Part shown: positions 52,041-63,867 of the stretch, piece by piece
Position numbering within the stretch: position 1 is the first letter of the stretch
Layout of the letters: every line of letters starts with the position of its first letter
Translations under genes and position numbers: made by a program
Notes under the pieces: model-generated
Databases searched by the model: none
Told to the model about the DNA's origin: nothing
The model's input: only the letters and a program-made list of their open reading frames with translations
Assembly (NCBI RefSeq): GCF_006569185.2
Contig: NZ_VIGC02000022.1
Location: 1 to 64,000, forward strand
Source of the DNA: Litorilinea aerophila
Lineage (GTDB): Bacteria > Chloroflexota > Anaerolineae > Caldilineales > Caldilineaceae
Length of the DNA stretch: 64,000 nt
Reading direction: 5' to 3'

Positions 52041-52691
52041 ATGAAACTGGCCACTCTTTGCTATGTCAAGTTCGGCGGCAAGACCCTGATGATCCACCGG
52101 ATCAAGAAGGAAAACGACATGCACGCCGGCAAGTGGAACGGCCTGGGCGGCAAGCTGGAGCCGGGCGAGACGCCCGAGGAGTGTGTGATCCGGGAGGTGC
52201 GGGAAGAGAGTGGCCTGACCATCGTGGCGCCCCAGTTGCGGGGCATCCTCACCTTTCCCGCCTTCAACCAGGAGGAAGACTGGTACGCCTTCGTCTTCGT
52301 GGCCCATCGCTTTCACGGCCAGCTCATCGACTCCAGCGAGGGCGAGCTGGCCTGGATCGACGACCACCGGCTCCTGGAGCTGGAGCTGTGGGAGGGCGAC
52401 CGCATCTTCCTGCCGTGGCTGGAACAGGAACGCTTCTTCTCCGCCAAATTCGTCTATCAGGCGGGCAAATTGACGGATTACTCTGTCGTCTTCTATACTC
52501 CAGATGGATACACGCCCGCTGGCAGGGGGGGAGTGGCCGACAGTCCCGCAAGGGAATCGGGGCCTGCCGTCCCCACCTACCGGCCGGAAGACGATGCCGA
52601 ATGCTGGGTCTGCCATGGGCCGGTGATCAAACGGCACTGCAAGATTGTCTGTCTGCGCTGTGGCTTCACCCGGGATTGCAGCGATCCCTGA
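52041..52691 (+). CDS. MutT-like Nudix hydrolase fused to a C-terminal zinc ribbon
   Basis: 216 aa. The Nudix box GLGGKLEPGETPEECVIREVREESGL (about residues 34-59) matches 8-oxo-dGTP diphosphatases, with WYAFVFVAHRFHGQL after it. Residues 190-214 add CWVCHGPVIKRHCKIVCLRCG, a four-Cys zinc ribbon joined by a Gly/Pro-rich linker (about 155-185). The hydrolase probably cleans oxidised nucleotides; the ribbon suggests binding to nucleic acid or protein (inference). A common MutT is about 150 aa, so the tail is an addition. Confidence 0.85.
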   Translation: MKLATLCYVKFGGKTLMIHRIKKENDMHAGKWNGLGGKLEPGETPEECVIREVREESGLTIVAPQLRGILTFPAFNQEEDWYAFVFVAHRFHGQLIDSSEGELAWIDDHRLLELELWEGDRIFLPWLEQERFFSAKFVYQAGKLTDYSVVFYTPDGYTPAGRGGVADSPARESGPAVPTYRPEDDAECWVCHGPVIKRHCKIVCLRCGFTRDCSDP

Positions 52692-52776
52692 AGCCGGCGG
52701 CGTGAACAGACGGATGACCCACCGCTCGGAGAGATGATGAAGAGGCCGGGGAATCAGACCACCGGGGAACGAACCT

Positions 52777-53559
52777 ATGACCAAGGCACGTGAAAAGTGG
52801 CTCCATTTTTTGAACCGCCTGAATCCCCTGGGCACGGAGCAGGTGCGCCCCCCGCGCCGGGAAACGGAACACGGCGAGGCTGTCCTCCCCTACCCCGCGG
52901 CCAAAAAGGGCAAAACCAACGAATATGTGGTCATCGGCCTGGGGCGTTTTGGCACCTCCGTGGCCAAGACCCTGGTCAGCTACGGGCGCAACGTATTGGC
53001 CATCGACAGCGACTACAACCGGGTGCAGGAGTTGAGCACCTCCCTCCCCCACGTCATCCAGCTGGATGCCACCAACTACGAAGCCCTTAAACAGGCCGGC
53101 GTGGACGAGTTCGACACAGGGCTGGTCTGCATTGGCACCGACTTCGAGAGCAACGTCCTGGCCACGGTGCTGCTGAACCGGCTGGGCGTGCAGCGGGTCA
53201 TCGCCAAGGCCCGCACCCGCACCCAGAAGGAGATCCTGCTCCGGGTGGGCGCGGATGAAGTCATCCTGCCTGAGCACGAAGCGGGGGTGCGCCTGGCCCG
53301 CAAGCTGGCCGCCGGGCACTTCATTGATTACCTGGAAGTCAGCAACGACGTGGGCATCGTGGAGCTGGTGGCGCCTTCCAGCTTCTGGGGGCATACCTTT
53401 GCCGAGCTGGCCCTGCGCCAGCGCTACGGCCTCACCGCCATGGCCGTGCGCCGGGGGTCAGAGCTCATCGTCAGCCCCAGCGCCAACTTCCGCATCGAGC
53501 CCAACGACATCCTGGTGGTGCTGGGCAAGATCGAAGATGCCGAGCGATTGAATCAGTAG
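52777..53559 (+). CDS. TrkA/KtrA-type K+ channel regulatory protein
   Basis: 260 aa. A 48-residue basic N-terminal extension, then a TrkA-N (RCK) Rossmann domain with [17 protein letters not shown] and the acidic AIDSD (about residues 50-75), then a TrkA-C domain from about 185 ([24 protein letters not shown]). Such proteins gate Trk/Ktr potassium channels in response to NAD(H) or c-di-AMP. No channel gene is in the window. It is the last gene before the his cluster. Confidence 0.88.
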   Translation: MTKAREKWLHFLNRLNPLGTEQVRPPRRETEHGEAVLPYPAAKKGKTNEYVVIGLGRFGTSVAKTLVSYGRNVLAIDSDYNRVQELSTSLPHVIQLDATNYEALKQAGVDEFDTGLVCIGTDFESNVLATVLLNRLGVQRVIAKARTRTQKEILLRVGADEVILPEHEAGVRLARKLAAGHFIDYLEVSNDVGIVELVAPSSFWGHTFAELALRQRYGLTAMAVRRGSELIVSPSANFRIEPNDILVVLGKIEDAERLNQ

Positions 53560-53560
53560 G

Positions 53561-53630
53561 AGCGGGTTCGCAACCCGCCCGATGTCATCATGCCCGTAGG
53601 GGCGGGGCTTGCCCCGCCCGATGTCATCAT
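53561..53630. repeat. GC-hairpin repeat with CCCGATGTCATCAT units
   Basis: Two units, each a G+C hairpin (AGCGGGTTCGCAACCCGC and GGGGCGGGGCTTGCCCCGCC) followed by CCCGATGTCATCAT. The same style of hairpin occurs in 240-320 and 500-535. It lies between the TrkA gene and hisD and may end the upstream transcript without a T-run. Confidence 0.55.
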
Positions 53631-53645
53631 AGAAAGAGACGTATT

Positions 53646-54983
53646 GTGCGCATCATGGATGTGAGCACGGCCCGGCGCACCATCCTGCGCCGGCCGGCAT
53701 GGGATGAGATCCAGGTTCCCGATCAGGTCCTGGACCGCAACCAGGCGCTCTTCGGCGAACGCCTGACGCCCGACGAAGCGGTGCGCCGCATCCTGGCCGA
53801 TGTGCGGACCCGGGGCGACGAAGCCCTCCGGGCGTGGACAGCCCGGCTGGATGGGGTGGAGGTGCCGAACCCGGTGGTGGATGGAGCGGCCATCCAGGCG
53901 GCCTACGACCAGGTGGAGCCGTCGGTGGTGGACGCGTTGCGGGTTGCGGCCCGGCGCATCGAGGCCTTCCACCGGCGCCAACCGGCCCTGAGCTGGATCC
54001 ACAACGACCATGAGGGCACCGTGGGCCAACTGGTGCGCCCCATCGAACGGGTGGGCGTCTACATCCCAGGCGGCACCGCGCCCCTGCCCAGCTCCCTGCT
54101 CATGACGGCCATCCCGGCCCGGGTGGCCGGCGTGCCCCATGTGGCCGTCATCACCCCGCCCCAGCGAGAGAGCGGCCTGCCCCACCCGGCCACCCTGGTG
54201 GCGGCGGACATCGCCGGTGTGGATGTGGTCTACGCGGCCGGGGGCGCCCAGGCCATCGGCGCCCTGGCCTTCGGCACCGAAAGCGTCCGGCGGGTGGATA
54301 AGATCTGCGGCCCCGGCAACCTCTACGTCACCCTGGCCAAGCGCCAGGTCTTCGGCCTGGTGGGCATTGATGGCCTGCCCGGCCCCACGGAGACGGTGGT
54401 CATCGCCGACGAGCACGCCAACCCTGAGCTGGCCGCGGCGGACCTGCTGGCCCAGGCCGAGCACGACATCCTGGCCTGTGCCATCCTCCTGACTCCCAGC
54501 CGCCCCCTGGCAGAGGCTGTCCAGGCGGCGGTCCTCCACCAGATGGAAGAGCTGGAACGCAGCGAGACCATCCAGGGCTCCCTGGCCCGGGGCAGCGGGA
54601 TTGTGGTCACCGAAAACCTGGACCAGGCCTTCGAGCTGGCCAACGAGTATGCGCCGGAGCACCTCTGCCTGCTGGTGGCGGATCCCTGGCGTCACCTGGA
54701 GCAGGTACGCCACGCCGGGGGTGTCTTCCTGGGTGAAGGCAGCTTCGAGGTGTTGGGTGACTACGTGGCCGGCCCCAGCCACGTGATGCCCACCGGCGGC
54801 ACCGCCCGCTTTGCCAGCCCCATCAACGTCAACGACTTTGTGAAAATTGTCAGCATCGTCGGGCTCAACGCCCAGGCCCTGGCGGCCATCGGCCCGGCGG
54901 CAGCCACCCTGGCCCATGCCGAAGGATTGACCGGCCACGCCGCGGCCGTTCGCCGCCGCCTTCAGGATGAAAGTCCGAAATGA
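53646..54983 (+). CDS. hisD: histidinol dehydrogenase
   Basis: 445 aa. Signature regions are intact: [31 protein letters not shown], the zinc-site segment [29 protein letters not shown], and [16 protein letters not shown]. It carries out the last two oxidation steps of histidine synthesis. GTG 53646 and ATG 53655 are both possible starts. hisC follows after a small hairpin. Confidence 0.95.
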   Translation: MRIMDVSTARRTILRRPAWDEIQVPDQVLDRNQALFGERLTPDEAVRRILADVRTRGDEALRAWTARLDGVEVPNPVVDGAAIQAAYDQVEPSVVDALRVAARRIEAFHRRQPALSWIHNDHEGTVGQLVRPIERVGVYIPGGTAPLPSSLLMTAIPARVAGVPHVAVITPPQRESGLPHPATLVAADIAGVDVVYAAGGAQAIGALAFGTESVRRVDKICGPGNLYVTLAKRQVFGLVGIDGLPGPTETVVIADEHANPELAAADLLAQAEHDILACAILLTPSRPLAEAVQAAVLHQMEELERSETIQGSLARGSGIVVTENLDQAFELANEYAPEHLCLLVADPWRHLEQVRHAGGVFLGEGSFEVLGDYVAGPSHVMPTGGTARFASPINVNDFVKIVSIVGLNAQALAAIGPAAATLAHAEGLTGHAAAVRRRLQDESPK

Positions 54984-54998
54984 AGTCCAAAGTCCGGA

Positions 54999-55027
54999 GT
55001 CCGAAGTCAAGAATCAGGACTTCGGAC
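54999..55027 (+). promoter_or_regulatory. hairpin between hisD and hisC
   Basis: A perfect 10-bp stem GTCCGAAGTC/GACTTCGGAC with a 9-nt loop, preceded by AGTCC(GA)A-type short repeats from 54971. No T-run follows, so it is not an evident terminator. Confidence 0.5.
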
Positions 55028-55052
55028 TTCTAACGCGCACCAGGTTCAGACC

Positions 55053-56174
55053 ATGAGCGACTTCCACCCACAACAATATCTGCGCCCCCACATCCGGGAG
55101 ATGGAGGAGTATACCCCCATCCAACCCTTCGAAGTGTTGAGCAAACGCCTGGGCATCCCGGCTGCCCGCATTGTAAAACTGGACGCCAACGAGAACCCCT
55201 ACGGTCCCGTTCCCGGGGTGGCCGAGGCCCTGGCCGAGTATCCCTTCTACCACATCTACCCGGATCCCCAGCAGGAAGAACTGCGCGCGGCCCTGAGCCG
55301 GTTCGTGGGCGTGCCCGCGGAACACATCCTGCCCACCCACGGCGCCGACGAAATGCTGGACTACCTCTGCCGCCTCTTCCTGGGGCCAGGCGACCGGGTG
55401 ATCAACTGCCCGCCCACCTTCGGCATGTACAGCTTCGACGCCGGCCTGGTGGGCGCGCAGGTGGTGGAAGTGTGGCGACGGCACGACCACAGCGTGGACG
55501 TGGACGGCATCGAACGGGCCGTGCAAGAGGCGCAGGCCGACACCTTCCCCCGCCTGCTCTTCCTCACTTCACCCAACAACCCTTCCGGCACCTGGCTGCC
55601 CGACGAAGATCTGCGCCGGCTATTGGCTTTGCCCCTGCTGGTGGTGCTGGACGAGGCCTACGTGGAGTTCGCCGACCACCCCAGCCGGGCGCCCTGGGTG
55701 CTGGAGCACGAGAACCTGGTGGTGCTGCGCACCTTCAGCAAGGCCGCGGGCATTGCCGGCCTGCGCCTGGGCTACGGCATCTGCCCGGCCTGGCTCATGG
55801 CCCAACTCTGGAAGTTTAAGCAGCCCTACAACGTCAACGTGGCCGCCACCGTGGCCGGCCTGGCCAGCCTCCGCCATGTGGACCAGATCCTGGAGGTGGT
55901 GGGGCGCCTCAAGGCGGAGCGGGAACGGCTCCTGGCCGGCCTGCAGCAGGTGCCTTACCTGCGCCCCTATCCTTCCCAGGCCAACTTCATCCTGTGCGAC
56001 GTGGTGGGGCTGGATGCCCTGGCCCTGAAGCAGGCCCTGGAGCAGCGGGGCGTGCTGGTGCGCCACTACAACAAGCCCGGCCTGGCCAACTGCATCCGCA
56101 TCTCCGTGGGGCGTCCGGACCAGACCGACCGGCTGCTGGAAGAGCTACACAGCCTGGCCCTTGAAACACGCTGA
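55053..56174 (+). CDS. hisC: histidinol-phosphate aminotransferase
   Basis: 373 aa fold-type I PLP enzyme. [49 protein letters not shown], and PLP-Lys in [16 protein letters not shown] (about residue 230) are as expected for HisC. It converts imidazole-acetol phosphate to histidinol phosphate. It is followed by a D-aminoacylase-like gene, then hisB. Confidence 0.95.
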   Translation: MSDFHPQQYLRPHIREMEEYTPIQPFEVLSKRLGIPAARIVKLDANENPYGPVPGVAEALAEYPFYHIYPDPQQEELRAALSRFVGVPAEHILPTHGADEMLDYLCRLFLGPGDRVINCPPTFGMYSFDAGLVGAQVVEVWRRHDHSVDVDGIERAVQEAQADTFPRLLFLTSPNNPSGTWLPDEDLRRLLALPLLVVLDEAYVEFADHPSRAPWVLEHENLVVLRTFSKAAGIAGLRLGYGICPAWLMAQLWKFKQPYNVNVAATVAGLASLRHVDQILEVVGRLKAERERLLAGLQQVPYLRPYPSQANFILCDVVGLDALALKQALEQRGVLVRHYNKPGLANCIRISVGRPDQTDRLLEELHSLALETR

Positions 56175-56257
56175 CCCCCCCACCGCCAAACCATCGCCGT
56201 AGATCTAGCGCAGCAGAGCCAATCCCAGAACATTTCCACCGGAAAGCAGAGCAACCC

Positions 56258-57820
56258 GTGTTCGACCTACTCATCCGCAACGGTACCATCATCGACGGCA
56301 GCGGCGCCCGGCGCTACCAGGCCGACGTGGGCATCCAGGGGGACACCATCGCCCAGATCGGCGATCTGCGGGAAGCGCCGGCCCATCGGACCATCGACGC
56401 CGCCGGCAAGGTCGTGGCGCCCGGCTTTGTGGACGTCCACAACCACTCCGACGCCTGGCTGCTCAAGACGCCCCACCTGGTCTCTAAGACGGCCCAGGGC
56501 TTCACCACCGAGGTGATCATGGCCGACGGCATCTCCTACGCGCCGGTCAACGCCCACACGGTCCGCCCCTGGATCTACTACCTGCGCGCCCTCAACGCCC
56601 TGCGCCAGGAGGAGTACACCGGCTGGGAGAGCCTGGCCGACTACATGGCCACCCTGGCCGGCCGCAACGTCCAGAACAGCATCCCCCACATCCCCTACGC
56701 CAACGTGCGCGCCCTGGTCTGTGGCTTCGGCCCCGCCGCGCCCGATGACTTCCAGCGCCGGGCCATCGTGGCCGAAATTGAACGGGGGATGGAGGCCGGC
56801 GCGGTGGGCCTTTCCACCGGCCTGGACTACATTGTCCAATGCTTCGCCAGTACCGACGAACTGGTGGAAGCCTGCCGTCCCCTGGCCGCCAGTCAGGGGC
56901 TCTACGTGACCCACATGCGCTACAAGGTGGGTATCCTGCGCGCCCTGGAGGAGGCAGTGGAGATCGGCAAACGGGCCGGGGTGCCGGTCCACATCTCTCA
57001 CCTCAAGGGCGGTAGCCCCGAGCTCACCCAGGCCATCCTGGACTACATCGACCGGGTCGCGGTCAACGAGGTGGACTTCTCCTTCGACGTCTACCCTTAC
57101 ATGCCGGGCTCGACCATGCTCAACTACCTGCTGCCTTACGAAGTATGGGTGGAGGGTCCTCTGGGTGTGCTGCCCCGGCTGGCGGATCCCCAGGTCCGGG
57201 CCCACTTTGCCCAGGGCCTGGCCTTCCTGGACCTGGAAGAGACTTACATCGCCTGGGTGGCCAGCAAAGAGAACAGCCACCACCAGGGCAAAAGCGTGGC
57301 CCAGTATGTGGATGAGGTGGGGCGATCGCCGGCCGACGCGCTGGCGGATCTGCTCATCGAGGAGAACCTGGCCGTGCTGCTGGTCATGCACCAGGGGGAG
57401 GATGCCCTCATCGACCCCTTCCTGGCCCACCCCTGCTACATGATGGGCAGCGACGGCATCTACCACGAAGACGGCGGGATCCATCCCCGGCAGTACGGAT
57501 CTGCCCCACGGCTGCTGGGCCCGTGCGTGCGGGAGAAGGGCCTCTTCAGCCTGGAGGAGGCGATCCACAAGCTGAGCGGCCGTCCGGCGGCGCGCTTCGG
57601 CCTGACGCGGCGGGGCCAGGTGCAGGAAGGTTGGTTCGCCGATATCACCATCTTCGATCCGGAGATCATCCAGGACCGGGCCACCTACGGTGATCCCCAT
57701 CAGCTCCCGGTGGGTATGGAGCACGTGATCGTCAACGGCGTGCCCGTCATCCAGCATGGCGCGCCGGTAGAGCCGCTGCCCGATCCCCTGCCTGGCCGCA
57801 CCCTGCGTTTTCGGGGGTGA
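56258..57820 (+). CDS. N-acyl-D-amino-acid deacylase / D-aminoacylase family amidohydrolase
   Basis: 520 aa. Amidohydrolase layout: LLIRNGTIIDGSGARRYQADVGIQGDTIAQIG, metal site GFVDVHNHSDAW (HxH, about residues 61-67), HISHLKGGSPEL, and MMGSDGIYHEDGGIHPRQYG near 405. The family hydrolyses N-acyl-D-amino acids, D-glutamyl peptides or hydantoin-like rings. The start codon is GTG. It sits inside the his cluster with 80 nt upstream and 60 nt downstream gaps; no role in histidine synthesis is known, so it is probably a passenger. Confidence 0.88.
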   Translation: MFDLLIRNGTIIDGSGARRYQADVGIQGDTIAQIGDLREAPAHRTIDAAGKVVAPGFVDVHNHSDAWLLKTPHLVSKTAQGFTTEVIMADGISYAPVNAHTVRPWIYYLRALNALRQEEYTGWESLADYMATLAGRNVQNSIPHIPYANVRALVCGFGPAAPDDFQRRAIVAEIERGMEAGAVGLSTGLDYIVQCFASTDELVEACRPLAASQGLYVTHMRYKVGILRALEEAVEIGKRAGVPVHISHLKGGSPELTQAILDYIDRVAVNEVDFSFDVYPYMPGSTMLNYLLPYEVWVEGPLGVLPRLADPQVRAHFAQGLAFLDLEETYIAWVASKENSHHQGKSVAQYVDEVGRSPADALADLLIEENLAVLLVMHQGEDALIDPFLAHPCYMMGSDGIYHEDGGIHPRQYGSAPRLLGPCVREKGLFSLEEAIHKLSGRPAARFGLTRRGQVQEGWFADITIFDPEIIQDRATYGDPHQLPVGMEHVIVNGVPVIQHGAPVEPLPDPLPGRTLRFRG

Positions 57821-57880
57821 AGATTGAAGATTGAAGAGTTGGAACCTACAACCTGTAGCCCGTAGACGGAGAGAGTGACT

Positions 57881-58474
57881 GTGACCCGGACTGCGCAGAT
57901 TGTCCGCACCACCCGTGAGACCCAAATTGAGTTGACCCTGGCCCTGGATGGCCGGGGGCAGGCCGACATCCAGACAGGTATCGGCTTTCTGGACCACATG
58001 TTGACCCTGCTGGCCGGCCACGGGCTCTTCGACCTGACGGTCCGGGCCCAGGGCGACCTGCACATCGACGAGCACCACACCGCCGAGGATACCTTCATCT
58101 GCCTGGGCCAGGCCCTGGACCAGGCGCTGGGTGACCGTCGGGGCATTGTGCGCACGGCCCACAGCTATGTCCCCATGGACGAGGCCCTGGCCCTGGTGGC
58201 GGTGGACCTGGGCGGCCGTCCCTATTGTGTTTTCGATGCCCAGTTTGTCACCCCTCGGCTGGGCCAGTTGGGCACCGACCTGCTCTTCCACCTCTTCGAG
58301 AGCCTGGCCATCCATGGCCGCATGAACCTCCACGCCCGGGTACTCTACGGGCGCAACGACCACCACAAGGCCGAGGCCCTCTTCAAGGGCCTGGCCCGGG
58401 CCCTGGACGGCGCCACCCGCCTGGATCCTCGACGCCAGGATGTGCCCAGCACCAAGGGCACCCTGACGGCCTGA
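57881..58474 (+). CDS. hisB: imidazoleglycerol-phosphate dehydratase
   Basis: 197 aa, the monofunctional form. [35 protein letters not shown], and [19 protein letters not shown] carry the two Mn-binding HHxxE motifs and flanking residues. It dehydrates imidazole glycerol phosphate. GTG 57881 is chosen because GGAGAG lies 7 nt upstream; GTG 57875 is too close to it. rsmI follows after 17 nt. Confidence 0.95.
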   Translation: MTRTAQIVRTTRETQIELTLALDGRGQADIQTGIGFLDHMLTLLAGHGLFDLTVRAQGDLHIDEHHTAEDTFICLGQALDQALGDRRGIVRTAHSYVPMDEALALVAVDLGGRPYCVFDAQFVTPRLGQLGTDLLFHLFESLAIHGRMNLHARVLYGRNDHHKAEALFKGLARALDGATRLDPRRQDVPSTKGTLTA

Positions 58475-58491
58475 AGGCGAGCCCGGGCACC

Positions 58492-59217
58492 ATGACCGAC
58501 AACCCCACGCCCAGCAGCGCAACCCTCTATCTGGTGGCCACGCCCATCGGCAACCTGGGGGACATCACCCTACGTGCCCTGGAGACCCTGCGCCAGGTGG
58601 ACTTCGTGGCCAGTGAAGATACCCGTAAGACGGGCCGTCTGCTTCAACATTTCGATATCCAGAAGCCCCAGATTGCCTTTCACGAGCACAACGAGGCCCA
58701 GGCCGGCGCCCGCATCCTGGCACTGCTGCAGGAGGGCAAATCGGTGGCCCTGGTGACCAACGCTGGCACGCCCGGCATCTCCGACCCGGGCTTCACCCTG
58801 GTGCGCAAAGTGGTGGAGGCCCAACAGGCTGGCGCCGACATCGGCCTGACCATGATCCCGGGCCCCAGCGCCCTGGTGATGGCCCTGGTTCTCTCGGGCC
58901 TGCCAGTACACAGCTTCACCTTCCGGGGCTTCCCGCCCCGCAAGCCGGGCCCCCGCCGGCGCTTTCTGGCCGTGGACAAGGATTCCCCCCACACCCTCAT
59001 CTTCTACGAAAGCCCCTACCGGCTGCTGGCTTTCCTGGCCGATGCACTGGAGATTTACGGCGACCGTCCGGCTGCGGTGGCCAACGACCTGACCAAGCTG
59101 TATGAAAGTGTTCTGCGCGGCACCCTCTCCTCACTACACGAAGAACTCTCCGGAACCCGCCTGCGGGGCGAGTACGTGGTGATTATCCACGGCGCGCAGG
59201 AGCCCAGAGCGACCTGA
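58492..59217 (+). CDS. rsmI: 16S rRNA (cytidine(1402)-2'-O)-methyltransferase
   Basis: 241 aa of the tetrapyrrole-methylase fold. [22 protein letters not shown] and [13 protein letters not shown] open the protein; [14 protein letters not shown] and [17 protein letters not shown] follow; [10 protein letters not shown] and [11 protein letters not shown] complete the RsmI pattern. It methylates the ribose of C1402 in 16S rRNA. It starts at ATG 58492, 17 nt downstream of hisB, ends the cluster and lacks the short extra C-terminal domain of the E. coli enzyme. Confidence 0.95.
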   Translation: MTDNPTPSSATLYLVATPIGNLGDITLRALETLRQVDFVASEDTRKTGRLLQHFDIQKPQIAFHEHNEAQAGARILALLQEGKSVALVTNAGTPGISDPGFTLVRKVVEAQQAGADIGLTMIPGPSALVMALVLSGLPVHSFTFRGFPPRKPGPRRRFLAVDKDSPHTLIFYESPYRLLAFLADALEIYGDRPAAVANDLTKLYESVLRGTLSSLHEELSGTRLRGEYVVIIHGAQEPRAT

Positions 59218-59247
59218 TGCGCGTATGAAACGCGTGTGAAACGGTAG

Positions 59248-59276
59248 TTGACACCCCTCTCAATCTGTGCTAAAGT
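59248..59276 (+). promoter_or_regulatory. consensus sigma-70-type promoter of the peptide ABC operon
   Basis: TTGACA (59248-59253), a 17-nt spacer, TAAAGT (59271-59276), just past the rsmI stop. It is the strongest promoter in this intergenic gap. Confidence 0.65.
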
Positions 59277-59888
59277 AAATTCGAAACGCTAACGTAAGCT
59301 TTTCGTTATATTCGTCTTAGCTTCCCAGCCAATCTTAGTTTTCTCAACATCAGCCATCTATCTCCGTCGTTCACGGGGCCAGGTTGTCTCATTTGGCCCG
59401 GATGCCTCCCTCCCCGAGAGGCGGTGAGCACCCATCACCCCCAGCCAGGGTCGCAGGAACTCGTCCCATCCCCGGCTGTGGGCGGCAGAGTATATACAGG
59501 GTCTGTTCGCTTTGCCCCTGCTGGATCCATGGGCCGTTGCCCGCGCCCAGGTGGCATGGTCACCGGACTCCCCCGAGCTGGATGGCCCCATGGGCCACAA
59601 GCCCTTCATAACCCGGTTGGCATGGCTGCCAGCCGAAGGTGGATCAAGAGGGAAAAGGGTTCGAAATCCCTTCGTAAAGTTTCCAACTCATGGTGAAGGA
59701 GGTGAGGATGGCTCAAGATTCCAGGTAGACAGGGTCGGGAAAGGTCTTCTGTATGGAGCCTGCAAGCGGCATAGCCCTGCCCCCAGTCACAGGGACCTTT
59801 TCCACGGTTTATCCCTGCCATACAGTTCATTCCCCATGGCATTCGGTGTTGTATCGACTTGCTGTTCACCCGCTGAAAGGACAGAGAG
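59277..59888 (+). other. long untranslated leader of the peptide ABC operon
   Basis: About 600 nt between promoter and binding protein without a supported gene. It contains GC-rich self-complementary stretches (CCATGGGCC near 59527 and 59588), a T-arm-like AAGGG-TTCGAAAT-CCCTT hairpin (59655-59672) and a perfect Shine-Dalgarno AAGGAGGTGA at 59696-59705 followed by ATG 59708 and a stop after six codons (MAQDSR). The leader may be a structured regulatory RNA; no known class was recognised. Confidence 0.45.
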
Positions 59889-61862
<1,974 letters not shown>

Positions 61863-61871
61863 CAGGCCCAT

Positions 61872-61930
61872 GAGGCGTGAAACGGGATGCGAGGGGGTGG
61901 CCTCCCTTTACCTATCCCGTTTCACGCCTC
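61872..61930 (+). promoter_or_regulatory. intercistronic 17-bp stem-loop after the binding-protein gene
   Basis: The arms 61872-61888 (GAGGCGTGAAACGGGAT) and 61914-61930 are perfectly complementary, with a 25-nt loop that itself contains GAGGG/CCTCCC. No T-run follows. As in the sugar operon, it sits between the binding protein and first permease and probably shields the upstream mRNA or partly terminates. Confidence 0.65.
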
Positions 61931-61983
61931 GCCGTGCCACCAGAGTCAGGTTCCAGAGCTTTCCCGTGTAGAGGGATACTGTC

Positions 61984-62982
61984 ATGACGTTATTCAAAGA
62001 GTACATTTTGCCCCGACTTGTCCAGTGGATCCTGGTCATTTTCATCGGGGTCACGGTTACCTTCCTCATTCCGCGTCTCTCGCCGGTTAATCCGGTCGAC
62101 CAGGCCCTCGGCCGCATGACGGCCTTTCAGACCCTCAGCCCCGAGGCTACATTGGAGTTGCGCCAATCCCTGCTGGATCTGTATGGTCTGGAGGGCTCGT
62201 TGCTGGACCAGTACCTCAACTTCTGGAAACGGGTCCTGCGAGCCGACCTGGGCCCCTCCTTCACATCCTTTCCCATGACCGTCAACGCCATTATCGGCAA
62301 CGCCATCTGGTGGACGGTGGGATTGTTGGGCACGACCGTCGTGCTCTCCTGGATCCTGGGAGTGATTCTGGGGGGATTGGCCGGCTATTTTCGCAATCGC
62401 TGGTGGTCCCAGCTTTTGGAAAATACGCTGATCATTATCTACCCCATCCCCTATTACATCGTGGCCTTCGTCCTGTTGATGATCTTCGCCTACTACTTCC
62501 CCATTTTCCCGCTGGTCGGTGGAGCACGGGGTACACCCAGCTTCTCTTGGAGCTACCTCAGCAGCCTGCTGGAGCATGCCTTCCTGCCGGCGCTGTCCAT
62601 CATTCTTGGTGCCACCGCCTTCCGCTTCATCATGTCAAAGGCGCTGGCCAGCACCGAAGTGTCCAGCGACTACGTGCAGTATGCGGAGATGGCTTCTTTG
62701 CCCAGGCGCAGGATCCTCTTCTCCTATGTACTCCGCAACACCATGTTGCCCCAGGTGACGGATCTGGGCCTTTCCCTGGGTGCGATCTTTGAAGGCGCAC
62801 TCATCACCGAGTTTGTATTTGGTTATCCGGGTCTTGGCAGCGCCCTCTACGTCGCCATTGTCTCTGCGGACTACAACCTGATCATGGGGATCGCCCTGCT
62901 CTCCATCTTTGGCATTGCCACGGCGTCCCTGCTGGTCGATCTCACCTATCCGCTCCTCGACCCGCGCGTTCGCTACCGATAG
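61984..62982 (+). CDS. peptide ABC transporter permease (DppB/OppB class)
   Basis: 332 aa. The N-terminal helix RLVQWILVIFIGVTVTFLIPRLSPVNPVDQALG is typical of DppB. Six hydrophobic spans; the EAA-type loop YVQYAEMASLPRRRILFSYVLRNTMLPQ (about residues 224-251) docks the ATPase. RBS-like GAGGGAT precedes ATG 61984. It forms the channel with the next gene. Confidence 0.9.
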   Translation: MTLFKEYILPRLVQWILVIFIGVTVTFLIPRLSPVNPVDQALGRMTAFQTLSPEATLELRQSLLDLYGLEGSLLDQYLNFWKRVLRADLGPSFTSFPMTVNAIIGNAIWWTVGLLGTTVVLSWILGVILGGLAGYFRNRWWSQLLENTLIIIYPIPYYIVAFVLLMIFAYYFPIFPLVGGARGTPSFSWSYLSSLLEHAFLPALSIILGATAFRFIMSKALASTEVSSDYVQYAEMASLPRRRILFSYVLRNTMLPQVTDLGLSLGAIFEGALITEFVFGYPGLGSALYVAIVSADYNLIMGIALLSIFGIATASLLVDLTYPLLDPRVRYR

Positions 62983-63002
62983 TTCACGGGAAAGGCACAC
63001 CC

Positions 63003-63863
63003 ATGGTTGTCATACGAGATCTTCTTCGTTTCAGTCCATCCTTTCGGGTCGGCGCCCTCATCCTGGTGGTTGTCCTGGCGCTGGTGGTTCTTTCGTTCTT
63101 CTCCCCCTACGCGCCGGATGATCGGCGGGTGGTGCCGCGCAATCAACCTCCTTCCCAGGAATATCTGCTGGGCACAACGTCCACTGGCCAGGATGTCTTT
63201 TGGATGTTGACCTACGCGGTGCGCAACACCCTGATCATTGCCAGCATCGCCGTCCTCATCGGACGCAGCATCGGCGTGCTGCTGGGCATGATCTCCGGCT
63301 ATCTGGGAGGGACGTTCGACCGGACCATTTCTTCGGTGGTAGATACCTTCATCGTCATTCCCCGGTTACCCCTGGTGATTCTGATTGCCGCCATATTGCG
63401 AGGGCAATTGTCGTTTATTGGGTTGGGCCTGCTGCTGGGCCTTCTAGACTGGGCCTACCCCTCCAAACGATACCGCTCGCAGATATTGAGCCTTCGGGAA
63501 CGGGAATTCACCTACACAGGCATTTATGCGGGGATGGGCACCTTCAAGATCGTCACCCGGGAGCACCTACCTTTTCTGATTCCATTTCTGATGGCCGATG
63601 TGGTCAGTGGCTTCCTCTTTGCCATCGGCTTCGAGGTGACGCTGGCAGTACTCGGCCTGGGCGATCTGAATACCCAGACTGTAGGGACAATGATCTACTG
63701 GGGAAACTACTATCAGGCCCTGCTCACCAATCGCACCTGGGTGCTCATTGCGCCCATCGCGGCCTCTGTCTTGACCGTGGTCGGATTCTACCTAGTCTCC
63801 CTCGGCCTGGGCAACTACCTGGATCCGCGCACGCGTCTGCTCCGTCTGCAGGTACAGGGATAG
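63003..63863 (+). CDS. peptide ABC transporter permease (DppC/OppC class)
   Basis: 286 aa. DppC pattern: N-terminal helix, LLGTTSTGQDVFWMLTYAVRNTLIIASIAVLIG, and six spans. The cytoplasmic loop SLREREFTYTGIYAGMGTFKIVTREHLPFLIPF departs from the usual EAARALGASxxRI wording, though spacing is conserved. It starts 20 nt after the DppB-like gene and ends 4 nt before the ATPase gene. Confidence 0.88.
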   Translation: MVVIRDLLRFSPSFRVGALILVVVLALVVLSFFSPYAPDDRRVVPRNQPPSQEYLLGTTSTGQDVFWMLTYAVRNTLIIASIAVLIGRSIGVLLGMISGYLGGTFDRTISSVVDTFIVIPRLPLVILIAAILRGQLSFIGLGLLLGLLDWAYPSKRYRSQILSLREREFTYTGIYAGMGTFKIVTREHLPFLIPFLMADVVSGFLFAIGFEVTLAVLGLGDLNTQTVGTMIYWGNYYQALLTNRTWVLIAPIAASVLTVVGFYLVSLGLGNYLDPRTRLLRLQVQG

Positions 63864-63867
63864 AAGC

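Noticed and set aside
50826-52835. A 669-aa minus-strand frame across the E1 beta and Nudix genes
   Set aside because: Runs antisense through two recognised genes and a repeat; no domain.
56267-58522. A 751-aa minus-strand frame across the D-aminoacylase and hisB genes
   Set aside because: Antisense shadow, no recognisable protein features.
59655-59672. tRNA or tmRNA T-arm-like hairpin
   Set aside because: Loop is 8 nt rather than 7, and no acceptor, D or anticodon arms were found around it.
59424-59696. 90-aa frame in the leader of the peptide ABC operon
   Set aside because: Pro/Gly/Arg-rich low-information translation with no ribosome-binding site.
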